Shown here: piece by piece, positions 38,012-49,272 of the stretch | Position numbering within the stretch: position 1 is the stretch's first letter | How the letters are laid out: every line of letters begins with the position of its first letter | Assembly: GCA_032622095.1 (NCBI GenBank) | Contig: CP136063.1 | Span: 116,828,723-116,892,722, forward strand | Length of the DNA stretch: 64,000 nt | Reading direction: 5' to 3' | Source of the DNA: Siphonodentalium dalli | Taxonomy: Eukaryota > Mollusca > Scaphopoda > Gadilida > Siphonodentaliidae | Program-made: the position numbers and the translations under genes | Notes under the pieces: generated by a model | Database searches by the model: none | What the model saw: only the letters and a program-made list of their open reading frames with translations | Told to the model about the DNA's origin: nothing

Positions 38012-38116
38012 CTCATTTTTTTGCCTGGCTTCATTGGGGTAACAGGAACATAATCAATTTCTGAAATATTGAGTCTCTGTTCCCCCTGTCCTGCTGGGAA
38101 CACCTCTGACATGCAG
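38012..38116 (-). CDS. Exon 1 of those placed: N-terminal part of the transposase-like gene
   Basis: The acceptor is a T-rich tract ending CCAG and the donor is GTACGT. The 105-nt exon carries one leading base, 34 codons and two trailing bases (AG), which complete an Arg codon with the first base of the next exon. An internal Met (MSEVFPAGQGEQ) could be the start if the preceding exon is 5' UTR. Otherwise an upstream exon, not located, supplies the N terminus. The sequence has no recognised domain and is placed by phase and position only. Confidence 0.55.
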
Positions 38117-39427
38117 CTGGAAAAAAAATATTCAGTATTGAATATCCTTCTACATTTGCACAGTGTAACAGGGTTTATCCCTAACATACAGATAAAATTC
38201 TCTGTATGGAAGGAATTAAATGTATCAAACATAAGGGTCCTGCTAACCTTAGATTTTATGTCGAACTGAACATTGAAAATGAATCATCTTGGTTTCTAAA
38301 TTAGGGAATTTGTTCCATGGCCATTTTAATTCTTTGGAGTGAAGGATCCAGGGATTATTTGGGGACACCTGTTTTGGGGCAATGATAGACTTTGCGAGGG
38401 GGGTTCAGGAGGGGTTATCCCCTTGTTGATGGTGGAAAATCTTTGAAAATCCAATGCAATGAGTGCTAATCTAGGGCTCTCGGGAGTCAGTATTTCAAAT
38501 TTTACTGAGAGTTCAATTTGATCATGTTTCTCAAGTGGAACTTTGGAAATATTTATATATGTATGGATTGGAAATGCTTATTGTCAGATACCCGGTACAT
38601 GTATATTTTGGTTAAATGGATTAAGCTTTATATCCTGCTTGAAATGAGAGCGTTTGTCACTCTAATTCATATAATAGGCTATTTGTTTTAATTCAAATGA
38701 GAGACACATACCGGTACATTTACCGTACATAATATACTAGTAGTACAGAAATTAAGTATATTAAGTTTGTAATTACTCCATGTTAATTATTCATTTGTAT
38801 TATAAGATCCCACTGATAACCAGGTTGATTTGTACTGTATTGTGTAATTTCACTTTAAGTTGATTGAAATACTGAATGATAATAAACTTGAACTCAAACT
38901 ATTTGAAGTTTTCACAGATGAAATCTAGATAAAGCCAAACATACTTTACAGTATGATTCCAACTATGGTATGAATTGGGACCTTAAAGTCATTAGCTTCA
39001 CTCCCGGTGGGCATATATTTGATGTCAGACAGAACTGTGCCCGATATACCACAAGAAAGGTCATAAAAAACTAGAAAGAAAACCCCAATGTGGCATATTA
39101 TTAGTGCGGTACTCGCCCTGTATTAAATTGTTGAAAACTGCGATCAGAGTAAGAAATCTTCTCAGATACTAACACATTTTCGGAGCGAATCAGCGCGCGG
39201 AGTCTCATGGAATTATATTCGGAGGAAATCGGAACCACCCGAATAACGACGATCGGCTGGCACGCACAACTGGGAGAACAGCCAAAACAAAGGCCGGCAT
39301 GTCGATAACGAAAGTAGATTCAACAAAAAGAGAAAAAATAATAGGGGGCCTATCATAGTTTTTGCATTCAAGTTTTCTAAGTAAAATGTCGACAATTATT
39401 TGGCAACTAACAAAGTTTTCACACTCT

Positions 39428-39972
39428 GTATATATATTTATACGGAGTGGCTAAAGAGCGGTATACCGCTCTTTAGCACTGAGGGCTAAAGAACGGTATA
39501 CCGCTCTTTAGCGATGAGGGTTAAAGAGCGGTATACCGCTCTTTATAGCCGGACACTAAAGATCGAGCAGTACGGATGATAATGTAAGACCATTCTTTAT
39601 CGCGCCAGGACCATGTATAGCTAAATAGCGGTATATACCGGTGTCACCACTCTCGAGTGTATGACAGGTACACCGTTCTTTGGCGTTTGTAACTAAATAG
39701 CAGGATACCGTTCTTTAGCGCCAACACTGAAGAGCGGTATACCGTTCTTTAGCGTATCAGGCCCATATAGCTAAAGAGCGGTATACCACTCTTTAGCGTT
39801 TGGTACTAAAGAGTGGTATACCGCTCTTTAGCACCAAACGCTAAAGAGCGGAATACCGTTCTTTAGTGTGTCAGGCCCATATAGCTAAAGAGCGGTATAC
39901 CGCTCTTTAGCGTTTGGTACTAAAGAGCGGTATACCGCTCTTTAGCCACGGCCATATTTATATATATATGGA
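39428..39972. mobile_element. Array of GAGCGGTATACCGCTC palindromes in a small inverted-repeat element
   Basis: Nine clear copies of the palindrome (four with a perfect 16-base core, the rest one or two changes away), plus about three decayed ones, are spaced unevenly. Each copy extends to AAAGAGC..GCTCTTT and usually CTAAAG..CTTTAG. Outer arms TATATATATTTATACGG/GGCCATATTTATATATATA suggest a foldback element. A 118-base block starting near TCAGGCCCATATAGCTAAAG is repeated. Confidence 0.85.
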
Positions 39973-40390
39973 ATTTTTACAAATTTAGGAGAGAATGAGT
40001 ACGTATTCAGTGTGCAAAAGACGATTGGCACACCTCCGAAATTATCCAGGTTCACCAATAATAAACAAATCTGGGAATTCTGCCTTCTAATCTAACGTCA
40101 ACATATTTGGCCGAATACAAGGTGAAGTTATCTGCATGCGAATTATTGACTTCTGTAAATGTAAATTATAAGCAATATTTCAATAATATTTGACATCACA
40201 ATAGACCAATCGTGCTGAGCTAGATCGATTGGTCTTCCTGACACTGTTGTAAGAGATTTCTTGAATATTGAAATTTTGTTTGCTTGAAGATTGATTCAAA
40301 TTTATGATGAATATACCAGCAAAAAATTATACATTGTCTTTCATTAGTTTCAAAATGAATAAGAATAATTCTTTTACAAAAAAATGGTTG

Positions 40391-40671
40391 TAACTTGAAA
40401 GAACAATTTAGAGTAGGCCTACTCCCTTTATCCAAGATTCCTGCTGGCTGTGAAAGACCGATGGGATTATTTTAGCCCGATCGGTATATTTTAGCCCGAT
40501 CGGGCTATTATTGATTGATCGGTGGTTCACCCAGACCTGTAGGATATGCGCACTATAGGATATAGATAAGGCGTTTTATGTATGGGAGGCCTATTTCACT
40601 TGAAAGAACAATTTATAGTAGGCCTACTCCCTTTATCCAAGATTCAGGCTGGCTGTGAAAGACCGATCGGA
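40391..40671 (+). repeat. 72-bp direct repeat pair around GCCCGATCGGGC palindromes
   Basis: CTTGAAAGAACAATTTA.AGT then AGGCCTACTCCCTTTATCCA and GCTGGCTGTGAAAGACCGAT occur at 40395 and 40600. Between them lie TTTTAGCCCGATCGG and GCCCGATCGGGC. GGTTCACCCAGACCTGTA inside recurs, slightly altered, at 52538. Confidence 0.75.
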
Positions 40672-40950
40672 AATGGTATATATCTGTGTAGGAGATGTCC
40701 CTTTAATAAAATATACTAGAGCTCTGGGAGTGAGGCACCAATTCTTGGGACACCAGTGACAGAGATGCTGATATATGCATATGGAAATATTTTTTCTTCA
40801 ATGTTTCAGTATTATATGGGGCTACTACTATGGGTCCATGATAATATACTATGAGATGGACTCTATCATTCACAATCAGAGGGAAGTAAGGGAGTGTTAG
40901 GTATTTGCGCTTAAGCGCAAATATATTGATAGACATATACTTGCGCTTAA

Positions 40951-41542
40951 AGGGGTACTGTACCCAAGATGTTGTTGTTGGTTTCTATAATCCCCGAGTC
41001 GGAGAATAAGGTAACAACTTTTCCATTTTTTGAAAGTCTGTTGAGTACGAAGTATTGTTACGGATGGCAAATTTACCGGAATGCAAAAATACAAATTGTC
41101 GTTGTCGAGTAATTTTTGTACAGTTTTCAACCAAATGAATCAAATAAACATTATATTATATGCTTAGCAGTCCCATATACTCATTTAAGTTAGTGTATGG
41201 TCACTAGTCAATGAGTGGCTTGGGTTTTCTCCCTGTATAAGCATAATGTTTCAAACGATCGTGTGTGCAATTGTTTTATTAATCCAGTATCCCTCAATTA
41301 TAATTTGATTACGTTTTGTACACGGAAATTCCAATTTTAAGAGACGCCATTTTATGGCTGGAGCCATAAAATCAATTTATATTAAATTATTAACTTTTAA
41401 ATTATTAAATTTTAAGATAGCCTATTAACCTGAGCGTTTACAGAATACATCTTCGACTCAAATTACTTATATTTCTATATAGTATCGATAATAGATCGTT
41501 GTTATCACCGGGAATTTATTGAAAATGGCGTACAGTACCCCT
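40951..41542. mobile_element. TTAA-target MITE, AGGGGTACTGTA family, copy 2
   Basis: It has the same inverted ends and nearly the same length (592 against 587) as the copy at 34869, in the opposite orientation, with TTAA on both sides. The flanks rejoin as TTGCGC-TTAA-GCGCAAAT, a complete palindrome of the host element, so it landed at the exact centre. Confidence 0.9.
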
Positions 41543-41757
41543 TTAAGCGCAAATGATTCATTTTCACATTTTATATTAACTAATTGCATTTAAGCGTAAA
41601 TAATTTACGCTTAAGCATAAATCAGTTACGCTTAAGCATAATTGACTTATGCGTTAACATAATACATTGGAATTATATTAAGAGCAATAATTTCATCGGC
41701 TGTCTTACCTTATATGTATATTTGTATAATCTGATGTATGTTAACTTACTGGCATTA

Positions 41758-42974
41758 GGCCAAAAGGAAGAATACCTGAGTTTAGGGTAACATGAGGGAA
41801 AAAAACAGGGGCGGGCGGGCGATACTCCATTTTATTTTATTTTTCACGGGGAATAGTATTTAAGTATTCGTGCCTTCTAATCGTCTACGAGTGGACATAT
41901 TACTTTTCAATTTCCCACACAAGACACTTATGATATTTTGTTTATCCACCGACTCGAATACTAAGAAATTTTGCTAAATATTCAACTCAGAAGGTGAATT
42001 TAACAAGAGTTCCTCCATTGGAAATGGCACATACATGCGGTAACCCCAACGTGACGTACATAACATAACCAATATGTAAAGCGGTGGTGGCATTAACACC
42101 TGTAAAACAAAGTAAGCACCAAGAACAATAGATGTGCATTGATTACCCTATGACTGTTGCATTCGGATCATTGCGACACAGAAGATGTTGATTCATCGGG
42201 TCCGGCTTTCTGTAGAACTAATGAATATTTAATGAGAAATAGTTCTACTAGGAAAAAATTAAGTTCTACCACTCCTACTGCATGGGTACATACAGACTCA
42301 TGTTACGTCAGGCTTATAATTTTCAGGGTGGATGCGGTGAGAGGTGGATAAACTGTAATAATGGAATTTTGAGCTTTGGGTCGATTTAAAAAGTGTCAGA
42401 ATTATTTTTAATCCGACATTTTATTACTATGTCCTTTTCTGTCAGTTCAGAATCCGTGTGGTACTGGTTCACGCACGACAACATGTCTGTGCTATAGTTG
42501 ACAGGCGCCATGGTGTTTCTATTCTGATTCATATGAACGCATTTGTGAAGTTTAATAGCTAAAACTCAGGATCTATCCGCACACGGAAGTGTTTCCGCCA
42601 TATTCAATCGTCATGTGCAATCGGCAAAATATCCGGTTACTTTCGATTTACTAGTTAATACATATTCCGGCACAAGTATCGCGTGTTTTCTGGTTTCCGC
42701 TTTCGAGAAATCGGCGAGGTTTGCCGAACAATGACGAGGGAATACGAATATACTACAACAACAATGGCGGCACTTCCGTTTTTCGTGAATTGACGATATT
42801 TGCAAGGAAATGGTTTACTTGTTTAAGCTTATTCCGTAATCGCAAATTCCTAATTACAAAAAAATAAAATGAAGTCGGAGGAAATTTTTGAAAAACGATA
42901 AAATGGAATTTGGCGGCAGGTTTTGAGTAGGGGCGGGCGGGTTACCCTAAACACAGGCATTTCTCGTTTTGGCC
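41758..42974. mobile_element. PIF/Harbinger-like non-autonomous element
   Basis: Arms GGCCAAAAGGAAGAATACCT and, inverted, GGCCAAAACGAGAAATGCCT continue through GTTTAGGGTAAC. TTA flanks each end (41755-41757, 42975-42977). TTA duplication with GGC-type ends is typical of PIF/Harbinger. GGGGCGGGCGGG occurs near both ends. Open frames inside are short and unrecognised. Confidence 0.75.
42590..42785 (-). promoter_or_regulatory. Promoter-like cluster of YY1- and ETS-type motifs
   Basis: ATGGCGG occurs in AATATGGCGGAAAC (minus) and ACAATGGCGGCACTTCCG (plus). CTTCCG/CGGAAG occurs several times and CpGs are denser than around. It lies inside the Harbinger-like element. No transcript is visible from it. 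Confidence 0.3.
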
Positions 42975-43505
42975 TTAGTAATGTGGTTGCATCCATTTCA
43001 GCTTGAGTATGTGGAGTTCAATGGGAGTGTATATGAATTACGGTTAAGCGCAACTCATTTACGCTTAAGTGGATTTCATTTACACTTAAGCGTAATTGAA
43101 ATGAATTATGCTTAAGCAAATACATGTACCTATCTCCAACTGGTTTCCTCAGTCTGAATATCCATCTTAGTATGGGATCTGGGTGGAGTCCTCACCTATG
43201 TTTGAGTAATGTTTTATGGCCTGAGTTAATTTGAGTTTAGAGCAAATCACATGGGAGTCTTTTTTACATTTATCATTTATTTGCATACAAATATTTGCGC
43301 TTAAGCATAAAGCAATTGCGCTTACTTAGTACATATACACAACACTTCTTTACTTCCATCCAATTTTAACTGTCAATGATTGAGTCCATCTTATGGTATA
43401 TTTATTTGGGCCTATATAAACTCAAAAATTGAAGAAAACATAATTCCATATGGATATCTATATCACCATCGCTGTCCCAAACAAATACGGTCTGTACTAG
43501 AATAG

Positions 43506-45530
43506 TGAATAGCAATATGGCACACATGTAGCATTGCACAGGTAATTAAACAGTTTGAAATACACATGTAAGACAACTCTTTCTACACGAGACTGTACCT
43601 GCTGTAGTTCGATCATGAAATCGGTCAACGATCTGCAACGATTACAAATTTCTATAAATAGTAACATTTTCAACTGTTACCGTTGTTCATTGCTCGATCA
43701 TGACCACTTTGATTATAATTCTATCATAACTCGGTCGATGTTCTTCTGTTGGTGATTTCAGGCAATAATTCCTTTTATATCCCTCCCATTCGAATTGATT
43801 ATACCGCTTGTTTTTCGTTTTATTAAGCTGATGTTACGCTATTCCAGCAAACGGCCTCCCTCCACGGAAGCTATTTTCTGAGAACGAAAGCCGACTCAAT
43901 CCCGACCAAGTCGGAAGTGTTCGGGTGTTTCCGCGACTGCACACGACAACTCGTTGGTGTATTTATTTCGCGTTTACAGTGGAATTATTCGTCCCGATTG
44001 AGGGAAAGTAAATAGTTAGTTACGTGGCCGTATAATTAGTACAAACTGATATCTGGTTGGGGTATTTCGTGTATGGGGGTTATTTTATTCAGTCTTTCCA
44101 CAGAATAACGCAGGGAACTCAATTGTGAGGCTCAATTTACGTTTCACATCACTTTAATAAAAATAAAAAATAAAAATATTTTGTCAATTTTTGCATGTCA
44201 GATTCCACATTTTGAGTATTTGACATGGCATTTCCCATGGCATTCAAGTTACTTTTGCCATGGCAAATTTTGAGGACTGCACAGTGTGCATTTCTGTATT
44301 AGTATATGTAAATGGCAAATGCACACTACTAGTAGGAGTCTCCAGTAATATCATGTCATAAGGTCATGAATGCACAAACCAAATATTAAATATAATCACA
44401 TTAGCACTTGACTCAAGCACCAGAAAACACGTCATTGCTAGTATCATGTTTTGAACGTCTATGCACATCGTGACATGTCACGTTTAATATTCATTTTCGT
44501 AAATGATTCATCCGCTCGTTGATGATGGAGTGCACAATTTATGTACAAAACGTTATTACGTATGATTACGACCCCATCAAAGACACTGTCCACAGCCACT
44601 GAGTGAGGCATGCACTGCACAATAATATGTGCCTGGTGGTGATTTAGTAGTGTGACTGAGTGTCCGAGTCTGTGACCATAACAATTCACATGCACCATTC
44701 TCAAATATTATGTCAAGGTTTTTATTTAAAACACGAAACTAATAAAAGGTAACAGAAAAAAAAGAAGAAAATCTTTTGACGATTGCTCATGTTTATATCA
44801 TTTACAAAATATAGACAATGCAAATATTTTGATTTCTAATAAGAGGAAAAACTCCCGTCAAAAATGATCAGACCATACCCAAAATCAAACTTGGCCTGCA
44901 TCTTCTCAGATGAAAACCACATACCAAATATACATGTAAAGAAATTCTGTTGAATACTAGTATTGCTCTGAAAATTACCATCCGAAAACAGCTAGAGATA
45001 TTTCTACCGGTATGTAAAAAAAAAAGAAGGGCAAAAGTCATTGATCTCCCAGAACGTGACCTACCATACATATGTACATGGTTATTCCCCATACCAAGTT
45101 TCATTTCGATCGGATAATTTGAACTGGAGTTAACGTCCAGACTAGAATCAGACAGATACACGGAGTGACAGACATAATGACACAGCTGACTACAATACTA
45201 GCAGTTCTGCAAAACTTTCACAAGACAAAAATAGTTTACTCCTTTACGATATAGCCTTGTAGGACTACATGTACTAGTATGTACTCCATATTCTCTGAAA
45301 AATTGGTGTAAAACTACTAAAAGAGTGACAGACTAGATAGCATGTACATTGTAGTTTTCTGAAATTTCTGACTATTTTGTCACAAAAGCAATAAAAATAT
45401 GATGAGAAACTGGGAATGTTTTGCATATTCTGGAAGGAATATATGTCCATATTAAACACATGCTGAAATTTAACGCTAAAACTATGAAACATAACAAAGT
45501 TATTTAATTAGTTTTATGGACCCTTAAGCG
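43506..45530. other. Non-coding stretch with a repeat fragment
   Basis: About 43840-43990 is CpG-richer with CGGAAG motifs (TCGGAAGTG, CACGGAAGC). At 45050-45175, TTTCATTTCGATCGGATAAT and an AGACAGATACACGGAGTGAC tail resemble the end of a pearl-like repeat. No gene is supported. Confidence 0.4.
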
Positions 45531-45539
45531 CAGGTTGGC

Positions 45540-45765
45540 GATTAGAGCTGTCATCGTGATTTTGATGTATCACGATACACTTTCACACGATATGTGTATC
45601 GTGTGAAGTAAATCGCGATACACAAATAACACAATTTTAGGTCATCAAATGCGAAAATAACCCATATTTACTGTGTTTTTTGAGTATCGTGATACGAATT
45701 GTATCGTGACAAAGTGTATAGTTGCAGCCATATCAAATTGGCGATTATCGCACTCCAACGTTCAT
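45540..45765. repeat. TATCACGATA/GTATCGTG palindromic repeat cluster
   Basis: GTATCACGATACAC, ACACGATATGTGTATCGTGT, TCGCGATACAC, GTATCGTGATACG and TGTATCGTGACA are packed in about 200 bases. It resembles the other palindrome-array elements but no terminal repeats were defined. A second cluster with ATTCGATTCGAGATTCGAT lies at 54245-54335. Confidence 0.55.
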
Positions 45766-46386
45766 ACTCAGCTTTCACCAATTTTTGTACATGTGCACCT
45801 AGCTTGCCTTCACGGGGAAAATGGCTATAAATTTGATTCTATTTGTCGTTTAATATATATATATTTATCAACCCATTTATTATGCCTTTTCATAAAAATA
45901 AAATAAGGCCTTAAGATTTGATGCGAATCACCGAATCGATTCTCATGATTCTCGCAAAACTTTTTAATTTTCAGTGCTTTACGACAAACTTGATTCGGAA
46001 TTTGATTCTCGCAAAATGAAATGGATTTTAAGCCAGGGCTGCGATACATGTACATGTACCTGTATTTCAATATATTGACTATAGTTGGTTTGGAAAAGAA
46101 AAACCGCATTGAAACCGTGTGTAAAATAAAAATTCAATACATGTATGTACAGTATATCGCAAATGCAATTTTATCACCTCAAAAGACGGTTTCAAATTAC
46201 AATCCTATACTGAGTTGAATACTTTAGCCACAGGCCTGTGCTTTAGCGGACCGCTATTATAAATTGAAAGTAGCCTTTATTTTACATGTACATCGTATTT
46301 TTTAATAGTAAAATAATATCCAATCAAACCGTACATGTCTATCGCCAGTTCTTCCCAATTTCCCATGAGCGTAGCTTACCACAAAC

Positions 46387-46442
46387 AACGAGAGGCCGAT
46401 CACGATCGGCAGATGTTTAACCCATCCCTTGGCGATAGTAAA
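46387..46442 (-). repeat. Reverse copy of the conserved segment at 7451-7504
   Basis: AACGAGAGGCCGATCACGAT and CGGCAGATGTTTAACCCATC then CCTTGGCGATAGTAA mirror the other copy with a handful of changes. Confidence 0.6.
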
Positions 46443-47024
46443 TTGTTAAGATCAGAATCATAATCTTTTAATGTTGAATTATAGAGTATACTGTTATGAT
46501 CTAAAGTAGTATATGACAAATGTACATAATAACCAGTAATAACACAAATTATTGGAATGTATGAGTCAATATAGAAGGGTTAATATAACATCTAAACTCT
46601 AGAGCCTGTCACCACTATCATAGTGTGAGCAGTTCTATTCATGTTGTTGCAAATTGCCATGTGAGATATCAAAATAATATAATTATTTATTTAATGGAAA
46701 AGGTTAAAAGACATGGAATGGGTAAAAGGGGTTAAATCACCTATCTCTGCCCTGTTTGATCCAATGTAGTCCCATCATCCAAGGACTTAGAGAGCTCCAT
46801 TGGTCTAGTTAAATAAATTCACCTGGCTATTAAAGTTGTGGTTAAAAATATAGCTAAATCAATTTATCCAATAATTCACTGTGTCTCTTATACAGACCTA
46901 ACATATGAGGGTTATAAATAACTCTCAAAGCAATAAACTATATTGTCTTTTATCTTGCTCACAGAGAAGCAGGTATTCATTAATTGTAAGTTACTTGGGT
47001 TATAATCTGGATAATTCTTAGTTT

Positions 47025-47875
47025 AAAAAGGGCCATATCTCTGGTATAACAAATTGGATCTAACCCATATTCAAACTCGTTCTGTATTTTGAGTTGAGAA
47101 ACTCACATACCAAATTTGGTTCCTATCAGATGAAAAATGGTTGATTTATCGAAGTACATGTATGTGTGAATCATATGTCAAAGGACCATAACACCATTAA
47201 AAAAAATCCGATCAAACCCATATTCGAAAACAATCTGTATGTTGGTCTGAGAAACTCATACACCAAATTTGGTTCCAATCAGATAAAAAATGTTTGAGTT
47301 ATGGCAGAATTCATGAATTCTAAGTCGAAAAAGGGCCATAACTCCGTAAAAAAAACTCCGATCAAACCCATATTCGAACTCGATCTGTATTTTGGGTTGA
47401 GAAACTCACATACCAAATTTGGTTCCGATCAGATAAAAAATGTTTGAGTTATGGCAGAATTCATTAATTCTAAGTCGAAAAAGGGCCATAACTCCGTAAT
47501 AAAAAGTCGGATCAAACCCATATTCGAACTCGATCTGTATTTTGGGCCGAGAAACTCACATACCAAATTTGGTTCCGATCAGATAAAAAATGTTTGAGTT
47601 ATGGCAGAATGCGTGAATTCTAAGTCGAAAAAGGGCCATAACTCTGTCAAAAAAAGTCGGATCAAACCCATATTCGAACTCGATCTGTATTTTGGGCTGA
47701 AAACCCCATATACAAAATTTGGTTTTGATCAGGTAAAAAATGTTTGAGTTATCGCATTACACGTAAAGTGTCTACGGACGGACAGACGGACGGACGGACG
47801 GACGCACGACGAGTGGTCAATCCGGACAACGACACTATGTTTACCATACATGGTATGGGTAAACATAAAAACTCA
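47025..47875 (-). mobile_element. Family A element, reverse orientation
   Basis: Five or so ~150-bp units (GGGCCATAACTCCGT, CATATTCGAACTCGATCTGT, ACCAAATTTGGTTCCGATCA) are followed by GGACGGACGGACGG, ACGAGTGGTCAATCCGGACA and the hairpin TTTACCATACATGGTATGGG. The inner units are more alike than in the copies at 5.6-6.8 kb. Confidence 0.8.
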
Positions 47876-47934
47876 TCATGATTGGAATTATATTAACGAC
47901 AACAAACAAAATTGAAAATCCCAACTACACATTT

Positions 47935-49272
47935 TACTGGACTCGGACTACAACTACAATACATGTCAATATCAATATTCATGACAAATTTCATAAAGGT
48001 CAGACCAAAGGTACGACCTGTAACCCGCGCCAAAAGATTTAGTCATGCAAAGAGTTAAATCCAAGATGGCTGCTGGCGGCCATGTTTTTTGGCCGAACGA
48101 CCCCAAAATCACTCATTCCCATCTACATGTCATTGTTAACATCCATGACAAATTTCATGAAGTTCTGACCAAAGCTACAACCTGTAGCCCGCGCCAAAGA
48201 ATTTAGTCATGCAAAGAGTAAAATCCAAGATGGCTGCTGGTGGCCATGTTTTTTGGCTGAACGACCCCAAAATCACTCGTTCCCATCTACATGTCAATAT
48301 TAACATCCATGACAAATTTCATGATGATCAGACGAACAGCACGACCTGTAGCCCGCGCCAATGGATTGAATTTTGAAATCCAAAATGGCCACCAGTGGCC
48401 ATGTTTTTTGGCTGAATGACCCCAAAATGACTCGTTCCCATCTACATGTCAATGTCAACATTCATGACAAAATTCATAAAGATCAGACCATAGGTACGAC
48501 CTGTAGCCCGCGCCAAAGGATTTAGTCATGCAAAGAGTAAAATCCATGATGGCTGCTGGCAGCCATGTTTTTTGGCCGAACAACCCCAAAATCACTCGTT
48601 CCCATCTACATGTCATTGTTAACATCCATGACAAATTTCATGAAGTTTTGAACAAAGCTACAACCTGTAGCCCGCGCCAAAGAATTTAGTCATGCAAAGA
48701 GTAAAATCCAAGATGGCTGCTGGCGGCCATGTTTTTTGGCTGAACGACCCCAAAATCACTCGTTCCCATCTACATGTCAATATTAACATCCATGACAAAT
48801 TTCATGATGATCAGACAAACAGCACGACCTGTAGCCCGCGCCAATGGATTGAATTTTGAAATCCAAAATGGCCACCAGTGGCCATGTTTTTTGGCCGAAT
48901 GACCCCAAAATGACTCGTTCCCATCTACATGTCAATGTCAACATTCATGACAAAATTCATAAAGATCAGACCATAGGTACGACCTGTAGCCCGCGCCAAA
49001 GGATTTAGTCATGCAAAGAGTAAAATCCATGATGGCTGCTGGCGGCCATGTTTTTTGGCCGAACAACCCCAAAATCACTCGTTCCCATCTACATGTCATT
49101 GTTAACATCCATGACAAATTTCATGAAGTTCCGATCAAAACTACGACCTGTAGCCTGCGCCAAATGATTTAGTCATGCAAAGAGTAAAATCCAAGATGGC
49201 TGCTGACGGCCATGTTTTTTGGCCGAACGACCCCAAAATGACTCGTTCCCATCTACATGTCAATATTAACAT
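47935..49272 (-). repeat. Family B array, reverse orientation, three-part higher-order units
   Basis: Variants recur every ~482 bases: AAAGCTACAACCTGTAGCCC at 48172 and 48655, GACGAACAGCACGACC at 48332 with its mate near 48815, and CATAGGTACGACCTGTAGCC near 48490 and 48972. Units are highly alike. The array ends abruptly at CAATATTAACAT against the DIRS reverse transcriptase fragment. Confidence 0.87.

Larger units (their letters stand above)
14612..38116 (-). pseudogene. Multi-exon DDE-transposase-like gene (domesticated transposase or its pseudogene), partial
   Basis: Eight exons on the minus strand join with consistent intron phase (2,1,2,2,2,1,0 from 5' to 3') and consensus GT..AG borders. 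The product has an acidic Ser/Asp-rich N-terminal part, a Cys-containing region (CQICKG, then WFSQP..DGMRAGN), a GDGRNDSPG motif, VVTDSNT, HQLDTCHIGKNLNKK and a WIPSVNHHLWHSAK block. From memory this order matches a DDE-transposase-like family of uncharacterised proteins found in many copies in fish, cnidarians and molluscs. GDG and VVTD would supply the first two acidic residues; I did not find the exon with the last one. Many small exons are typical of a host gene rather than an active DNA transposon. An in-frame TAG at 29057-29059 argues for a pseudogene, a null allele or a sequence error. Exons before 38116 and after 14612 are missing from my reading. The family assignment is stronger than the intactness. 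Confidence 0.75.
40705..43505. mobile_element. Foldback element with GCGCTTAAGCGC palindromes, carrying two nested insertions
   Basis: Outer arms of about 220 bases pair: ATGAGATGGACTCTATCATT with the reverse of 43370-43400, TTTTCTTCAATGTTTCAG with 43420-43440, and GATATATGCATATGGAAATA with 43440-43470. Inside are many copies of TTGCGCTTAAGCGCAAAT and ACGCTTAAGCGTAAA. Removing the insertions at 40951 and 41758 leaves about 1 kb. The outer borders are approximate. Confidence 0.75.
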
